From assembly GCF_019132875.1 (NCBI RefSeq), contig NZ_JAHSPF010000008.1, forward strand, positions 62,001 to 126,000: 64,000 bases of DNA, read 5' to 3'. Position 1 is the first letter of the stretch. Each line of letters starts with the position of its first letter. The notes beneath the pieces were generated by a model. It was not told where the DNA came from and made no database searches. It saw nothing but the letters and a program-made list of their open reading frames with translations. The position numbers were made by a program, and so were the translations under genes. The DNA comes from Erwinia phyllosphaerae. Lineage in GTDB: Bacteria > Pseudomonadota > Gammaproteobacteria > Enterobacterales > Enterobacteriaceae. Of the stretch, positions 60,141 through 64,000 are shown piece by piece.

Positions 60141-60869
60141 ATGCTGCAAAACATCCGAATCGTGCTGGTGGAAACTTCTCACACCGGCAATATGGGTTCC
60201 GTCGCTCGCGCGATGAAAACCATGGGCCTGACCAACCTTTATCTGGTTAATCCGCTGGTAAAACCTGACTCGCAGGCGATTGCCCTGGCCGCCGGTGCCA
60301 GCGACGTCATTGGCGAAGCGCACATTGTCGACACGCTTGATGAAGCGCTGGCCGGATGTAGCCTGGTCGTGGGCACCAGCGCTCGCTCGCGTTCGCTGCC
60401 GTGGCCGATGCTTGACCCGCGCGAATGCGGTATCAAAAGCGTGCAGGAAGGCCAGCAGGCACCGGTTGCGCTGGTGTTTGGCCGTGAACGCGTGGGCCTG
60501 ACCAACGAAGAGCTGCAAAAGTGCCACTACCACGTCGCTATCGCCGCCAACCCGGAGTACAGCTCGCTAAACCTGGCGATGGCGGTACAAATCATCGCTT
60601 ATGAAGTTCGTATGGCCTGGCTACAGTCGCAGGAAAGCAGCCAGCCGGAATATGAAGAGTCGCCTTATCCGCTGGTGGACGATCTGGAACGTTTCTATCA
60701 GCACATGGAGCAGATGATGGTCAGAAGCGGTTTTATCCGCGAAGGCAATCCTGGCCAGGTGATGAGCAAAATGCGCCGCCTTTATACGCGAGCGCGCCCG
60801 GAGCGTGACGAACTGAATATTCTGCGCGGCATGCTCTCTTCGCTGGAGAAGCCAAAGAGCGAAAAGTAA
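60141..60869 (+). CDS. trmJ: tRNA (cytidine/uridine-32-2'-O)-methyltransferase TrmJ
   Basis: SPOUT methyltransferase for Cm32/Um32 of tRNAs. 242 residues. Knotted SAM-binding motifs [17 protein letters not shown] and [15 protein letters not shown] at residues 110-155, and a helical C-terminal extension typical of the bacterial enzyme. Lies before iscR as in E. coli. Confidence 0.97.
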   Translation: MLQNIRIVLVETSHTGNMGSVARAMKTMGLTNLYLVNPLVKPDSQAIALAAGASDVIGEAHIVDTLDEALAGCSLVVGTSARSRSLPWPMLDPRECGIKSVQEGQQAPVALVFGRERVGLTNEELQKCHYHVAIAANPEYSSLNLAMAVQIIAYEVRMAWLQSQESSQPEYEESPYPLVDDLERFYQHMEQMMVRSGFIREGNPGQVMSKMRRLYTRARPERDELNILRGMLSSLEKPKSEK

Positions 60870-60897
60870 CCGAAAAAGCACAGCGGTAACGCGGGTA

Positions 60898-60971
60898 ATA
60901 GTTGAGTAAATTACCAGGTTAAATACTTGAGTGATTTACCAGGTTAAATAGTTGACCAAATCACTCGGGAA
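60898..60971 (+). promoter_or_regulatory. iscR promoter with three tandem IscR-like sites
   Basis: Three successive 24-25 bp units start AGTTGAGTAAAT, ACTTGAGTGATT and AGTTGACCAAAT (near 60899, 60924 and 60949). They resemble the type 1 IscR motif. The last contains a TTGACC -35 element (60952-60957). It is the normal site of autoregulation by [2Fe-2S]-IscR. Confidence 0.78.
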
Positions 60972-61023
60972 TGGCAGACTTGCGACCATCGAATGTTTCT
61001 GAATAACCGAGGTCGATTACGCC

Positions 61024-61521
61024 ATGAGACTGACATCCAAAGGCCGTTATGCCGTTACTGCTATGCTCGACGTTGCACTTCACTCACACCAGGGACCCGT
61101 CCCTTTAGCTGATATTTCAGAGCGTCAGGGCATCTCCCTGTCCTATCTGGAACAGCTGTTTTCTCGCCTGCGCAAAAATGGCCTGGTGGCCAGCGTTCGC
61201 GGGCCGGGTGGCGGCTATCTGCTGGGTAAAGAGGCTGGCGCAATCGCAGTAGGCGCGGTAATTACCGCCGTGGATGAGTCCGTAGACGCGACCAAATGTC
61301 AGGGTAAAGAAGGCTGTCAGGGCGGCGAGCGCTGTCTGACCCACGTACTGTGGCGCGATCTGAGCGAGCGCATCAGCGACTTCCTGAACAATATTACGCT
61401 GGCCGAGCTGGTCAATAACCAGGAAATCCTGGACGTGGCCGACCGTCAGAACAACACTGAAAAAGCTCGCGTGCCGGTGGGCCGTGTGCTTGAAACTATT
61501 AACGTCAATCTGCGTGCCTGA
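61024..61521 (+). CDS. iscR: Fe-S cluster-responsive regulator IscR
   Basis: Rrf2-family regulator that represses or activates Fe-S assembly genes according to cluster status. 165 residues. N-terminal winged HTH; cluster ligands Cys92, Cys98, Cys104 and His107 are all in place ([20 protein letters not shown]). Full cluster sensing is therefore expected even though the isc scaffold gene is absent. iscS follows 105 bp later. Confidence 0.97.
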   Translation: MRLTSKGRYAVTAMLDVALHSHQGPVPLADISERQGISLSYLEQLFSRLRKNGLVASVRGPGGGYLLGKEAGAIAVGAVITAVDESVDATKCQGKEGCQGGERCLTHVLWRDLSERISDFLNNITLAELVNNQEILDVADRQNNTEKARVPVGRVLETINVNLRA

Positions 61522-61626
61522 TTAAAGCGGCGGTGCCCGCGCCGCCCGTTATACCGTTTCGGAGACGAGCATCGCCGATAGATCGGTCGCGTTGAATGAC
61601 ATACTACATGTACGGAGTTCAACGCA

Positions 61627-62814
61627 ATGAAAGTCCCGATTTACCTCGATTACGCCGCGACTACGCCCGCCGATCCTCGCGTAGCGGAAAAAATGGTGCA
61701 GTTTCTGACTATGGACGGCACCTTTGGTAATCCGGCTTCCCGTTCCCACCGCTTTGGCTGGCAGGCTGAAGAAGCCGTTGACGTCGCCCGCAACCAGGTT
61801 GCCGAACTGATCGGTGCCGACCCCCGTGAAATCGTCTTTACCTCTGGTGCGACCGAAGCCGACAATCTTGCTATTAAAGGCGCTGCCGAACTCCATCAGG
61901 AGAAAGGCAAACACATTATTACCAGCCAGACCGAGCACAAAGCGGTGCTGGATACCTGCGTTCAGCTGGAGCGGGAAGGGTTTGAGGTAACTTATCTGCA
62001 ACCCCAGGCCGACGGCATCATCACGCTACAGCAGCTGAAGGATGCGATGCGCGACGACACCATCCTGGTTTCTATCATGCATGTAAACAACGAAACCGGC
62101 GTGGTGCAGGATATTGCCGCCATCGGCGAACTGTGCCGCTCGCGGGATATCCTTTTTCATGTTGATGCCACCCAAAGCGTTGGCAAACTGCCGCTGGATC
62201 TCAGCGCGCTGAACGTCGATCTGGCCTCTTTCTCTGCCCATAAACTCTATGGCCCAAAAGGGATCGGCGGCCTTTTTGTCCGTCGCAAACCGCGTATTCG
62301 TATTGCTGCGCAAATTCACGGCGGCGGACATGAGCGCGGCATGCGTTCCGGTACTTTGCCCGTGCATCAGATTGTCGGCATGGGCGAAGCTTACCGTATC
62401 GCTAAAGAAGAGATGAGCAGCGAAACCGCTCGCCTGAATATGCTGCGCAGAACTTTGTGGGCTGGCCTGAGTGAAATCGAAGAGGTTTACCTTAACGGCA
62501 GCCTTGAGCAGAGCGCCCCCAATATTCTGAACGTCAGTTTTGCCCACGTCGACGGCGAGTCGCTGATCATGGCGTTAAAAGACCTGGCGCTTTCTTCCGG
62601 TTCCGCCTGTACTTCCGCCAGCCTGGAGCCTTCTTACGTTCTGCGCGCGCTGGGACTGAGTGAAGAACTGGCACACAGCTCGCTGCGTTTCTCGCTGGGG
62701 CGTTTTACGACTGGCGAAGAAATTGACTACGCCATTGAGCTGGTACGCAAATCAATTAGCCGCCTGCGCGATGTTTCTCCGCAGTGGCAGGCTTTCAAAG
62801 CGCGCTCCCGCTAA
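61627..62814 (+). CDS. iscS: Cysteine desulfurase IscS, short C-terminus
   Basis: PLP enzyme that supplies persulfide sulfur for Fe-S clusters, tRNA thiolation and cofactors. 395 residues; the PLP lysine is in [14 protein letters not shown] (near 206) and catalytic Cys328 in [17 protein letters not shown]. coli IscS has 404 residues and ends in a tail that contributes to IscU binding; here the tail after SPQWQAF is replaced by a short KARSR end. iscU, iscA, hscB, hscA, fdx and iscX do not follow, and a terminator comes next. Remaining partners such as TusA would still be served. Confidence 0.94.
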   Translation: MKVPIYLDYAATTPADPRVAEKMVQFLTMDGTFGNPASRSHRFGWQAEEAVDVARNQVAELIGADPREIVFTSGATEADNLAIKGAAELHQEKGKHIITSQTEHKAVLDTCVQLEREGFEVTYLQPQADGIITLQQLKDAMRDDTILVSIMHVNNETGVVQDIAAIGELCRSRDILFHVDATQSVGKLPLDLSALNVDLASFSAHKLYGPKGIGGLFVRRKPRIRIAAQIHGGGHERGMRSGTLPVHQIVGMGEAYRIAKEEMSSETARLNMLRRTLWAGLSEIEEVYLNGSLEQSAPNILNVSFAHVDGESLIMALKDLALSSGSACTSASLEPSYVLRALGLSEELAHSSLRFSLGRFTTGEEIDYAIELVRKSISRLRDVSPQWQAFKARSR

Positions 62815-62851
62815 CCCTTGCGGCCGCTGAGCGGTATTTTTCAGGATTCTG

Positions 62852-62874
62852 ACGGGCTGATTCGGCCCGTTTTT
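62852..62874 (+). terminator. Terminator directly after iscS
   Basis: ACGGGC (62852-62857) pairs with GCCCGT (62865-62870), followed by a T-run. A weaker hairpin (CCGC-TGA-GCGG with TATTTTT) lies just before it. Together they end the shortened iscRS operon before pepB. Confidence 0.82.
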
Positions 62875-62973
62875 CATTTATTCTGTTACTCTGGAAAATG
62901 AACAGGCAGCAACATTGACTGCCGCGTCCGGCTTTTCAGGCCGGAATGACTGTTTTTAACAAGGAGCGATGCG

Positions 62974-64000
62974 ATGACAACCACGCCAATGATCATTACG
63001 CTGTCAACGGCAGCGGCAGATGCACGCTGGGGCGAAAAAGCGACCCTGACCAGCAACGACAGCGGAATGACAATTCACCTGGTGGGCGGCGATGCGCTGA
63101 CCACTATCCAGCGTGCGGCACGCAAAATTGATGCACAGGGGATCCGCCACATTAGCCTGGAAGGCGACTGGGATCTGGAAAAGAGCTGGGCATTCTGGCA
63201 GGGCTATCGCGGGCCAAAAGGCGAACGCAAAGTAGAGTGGGCCGCGCTGAACGAGGCCGACCAGAAAGAGTTCGATCGCCGACTGAAAATTATCGACTGG
63301 GTACGCGACACCATCAATTTGCCGGCGGAAGAGCTTAGCCCTGAGCAGCTGGCGCAGCGCGCGGTCGATCTGCTTTGCGGCGTAGCGGGCGAGAAAGCCA
63401 GCTACCGTATCACCAAAGGCGAAGATCTGCGTCTGCAAGGCTACGCGGGGTTACACACCGTTGGCCGCGGCTCTACGCGCAGCCCGGCGTTGCTGGCGCT
63501 GGATTACAATCCGACCGGTGACGACAGCGCGCCGGTATTTGCCTGCCTGGTCGGCAAGGGTATCACCTTTGACACCGGCGGCTACAGCCTGAAGCCGAGC
63601 GGCTCAATGGATTCGATGAAGTCCGATATGGGCGGGGCGGCGACGCTGACCGGTGCGCTGGCGCTGGCCATTAGCCGGGGACTGGATAAGCGCGTCAAAC
63701 TCTATCTTTGCTGCGCCGACAATATGGTGAGCGGCAACGCTTTCCGCCTGGGCGATATTATCCGTTATCGCAACGGCAAAAGCGTTGAGGTAATGAATAC
63801 CGATGCGGAAGGGCGCCTGGTGCTGGCCGATGGCCTGATTGACGCCAGCGAACAGAACGCGGAGCTGATCGTTGACGCCGCCACGCTGACCGGCGCGGCC
63901 AAAACCGCGCTGGGGAATGATTATCACGCGCTGTTCAGCTTTGACGACGAGCTGGCGCAGTCGCTGCTGGTCAGTGCCGGTAGCGAAAACGAGCCTTTCT
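62974..64000 (+). CDS. pepB: Peptidase B (partial, cut by window end)
   Basis: Leucyl-aminopeptidase-family (M17) enzyme with broad specificity. The first 342 residues are visible; the stop lies beyond the window. Metal-binding motifs [31 protein letters not shown] and [14 protein letters not shown] are intact. ATG 62974 has AAGGAG upstream. In E. coli pepB follows iscX; here it follows iscS. Confidence 0.95.
   Translation, partial: MTTTPMIITLSTAAADARWGEKATLTSNDSGMTIHLVGGDALTTIQRAARKIDAQGIRHISLEGDWDLEKSWAFWQGYRGPKGERKVEWAALNEADQKEFDRRLKIIDWVRDTINLPAEELSPEQLAQRAVDLLCGVAGEKASYRITKGEDLRLQGYAGLHTVGRGSTRSPALLALDYNPTGDDSAPVFACLVGKGITFDTGGYSLKPSGSMDSMKSDMGGAATLTGALALAISRGLDKRVKLYLCCADNMVSGNAFRLGDIIRYRNGKSVEVMNTDAEGRLVLADGLIDASEQNAELIVDAATLTGAAKTALGNDYHALFSFDDELAQSLLVSAGSENEPF

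Overview
The window is a chromosomal segment from a gammaproteobacterium of the Enterobacterales, most likely an Erwiniaceae member (Pantoea, Erwinia or Mixta type). This rests on long stretches of protein and gene-order agreement with Escherichia coli around the rpoE-lepA-rnc-purL-glyA-iscR region, combined with clear departures from E. coli order and content. The genus is an inference. No tRNA or rRNA gene was seen.

Layout. 1-3.8 kb: recN (cut by the window edge, two LexA boxes), nadK, grpE (sigma-32 promoter), ung, grcA (FNR box). 4-8 kb: srmB, trmN6, nadB (NadR box). 8-17.9 kb: the sigma-E operon rpoE-rseABC with a short RseD-type leader peptide, then lepA, lepB-rnc-era-recO, pdxJ-acpS and yfhL. 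18-33.5 kb: a prophage-derived block inserted between yfhL and yfhH. It holds a S24-type repressor, a Q-type antiterminator, a late control region with a terminator and three 40-bp direct repeats, a lysis cassette (holin, lysozyme, i-spanin with embedded o-spanin), a polysaccharide-depolymerase-like tailspike and a complete contractile-tail/baseplate/fibre module. No integrase, replication, terminase, portal or capsid gene is present. The best reading is an R-type tailocin (phage-tail-like bacteriocin). 33.9-38 kb: three AT-rich genes on the opposite strand for polytopic membrane proteins of surface-polysaccharide type, one an O-antigen-ligase-like protein. 38.3-47.3 kb: yfhH/murQ divergent pair, pgpC, tadA, mltF, purL. 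47.4-51.8 kb: the sRNA gene glmY with a sigma-54 promoter and three GlrR sites, then glrK-qseG-glrR and glnB. 51.9-57.4 kb: a minisatellite, hmp (NsrR operator), glyA (PurR operator), hcaT, csiE. 57.5-59.2 kb: a ZevAB-like metal-transport pair. 59.2-64 kb: suhB, trmJ, iscR, iscS, pepB (cut by the window end).

Two things stand out. First, the isc locus is reduced to iscR-iscS. The genes iscU, iscA, hscB, hscA, fdx and iscX, which lie between iscS and pepB in E. coli, are absent; iscS is followed by a terminator and then pepB, and IscS has lost the C-terminal tail seen in E. coli IscS. Second, the tailocin block carries its depolymerase-like spike inside the lysis cassette and sits next to O-antigen-type genes, which suggests a link between killing specificity and surface polysaccharide. 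The repressor shows Leu-Gly where cleavable relatives have Ala-Gly, so control by the SOS response is not assured.

Family assignments come from recognising sequence motifs and recalled homologues; no database search was run.
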